A stretch of DNA of 20,481 nt. Source: a virus. Shown here in pieces: positions 20,407 to 20,481 of this stretch. Below the pieces are notes generated by a model. It made no database searches and was not told where the DNA came from. It saw nothing but the letters and a program-made list of their open reading frames with translations. Numbering within the stretch: position 1 is the first letter of the stretch; the number at the start of each line of letters is the position of its first letter. Position numbers and translations under genes: made by a program. The DNA is taken from positions 1 to 20,481 of the IMG/VR virus record IMGVR_UViG_3300025909_000018; one strand, given 5' to 3'.

Positions 20407-20481
20407 ATGAACGTCAACTTCGCTGACGCGTGGCCGTGGCTCCAATGGGTTCTCGCCGCAGCCGGGGTGGTGGCTTTCGAG
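20407..20481 (+). CDS. Putative holin or small membrane protein (3' cut by window edge)
   Basis: The start is ATG 20407, six bases after the lysin stop. The visible 25 residues begin MNVNFADAWPWLQWVLAAAGVVAFE, a short polar N-terminus followed by a Trp/Ala/Val-rich hydrophobic stretch that looks like the first membrane helix. A membrane protein directly after the endolysin is the usual place for a holin in actinobacteriophages. Only the start is visible, so number of helices and family cannot be judged. Confidence 0.55.
   Translation, partial: MNVNFADAWPWLQWVLAAAGVVAFE

Overview
The window is part of a tailed, dsDNA siphovirus-type phage (or the phage part of a larger contig) that infects a high-GC actinobacterium. 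The evidence is a GC-rich genome with G/C-ending codons, every convincing gene on the + strand, dense ATGA/GTGA stop-start overlaps, and an HK97-type morphogenesis module in canonical order with proteins of actinobacteriophage flavour. A Microbacteriaceae-like host is a guess from style only. No integrase, excisionase/integrase pair or attachment site is visible, so lifestyle cannot be judged.

Region 1 (2-4920) is a rightward replication/accessory arm. It holds the C-terminal part of a DnaB-type helicase, several unknown small proteins, a small helix-turn-helix protein, and after a hairpin-rich 224-bp gap a translationally coupled run of small Cys/His-rich proteins with a permuted papain-like (NlpC/P60-type) hydrolase, ending in an HNH endonuclease. 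Region 2 (4921-5379) is about 460 bp without a convincing gene. It contains short direct repeats, a T-tailed hairpin and two dyads next to the packaging genes, and is the best candidate for the cos/packaging region. If so, the assembly has been joined across the physical genome ends.

Region 3 (5380-20401) is the late operon: two small ORFs, small and large terminase (overlapping by 152 bp), a small membrane protein, portal, prohead protease, a T-tailed terminator, major capsid protein, a stem-loop, head-tail connector genes, tail terminator, tail tube, a gp10-like protein, and a tail assembly chaperone pair with a textbook -1 slippery heptamer. A short tape measure with Trp-rich 39-residue repeats, one large minor tail protein with a lectin-like segment, a C1q-like tail protein and an endolysin follow. 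The endolysin carries an internal ribosome binding site and in-frame GTG that could make its C-terminal part separately. The window ends inside a putative holin/membrane protein (20407 onward).

The late genes work as one assembly line. Terminase packages DNA through the portal into a capsid matured by the protease, the connector and tail-terminator proteins join head and tail, and the chaperones load the tape measure to set tail length. The two tail-tip proteins bind the host, and the lysin (with a probable holin) releases progeny. Most parts are known families. The observations most worth checking are the structured 2795-3013 gap, the lysin internal start, the terS/terL overlap, the tape-measure repeats, the early-region cysteine hydrolase and the 4921-5379 block.
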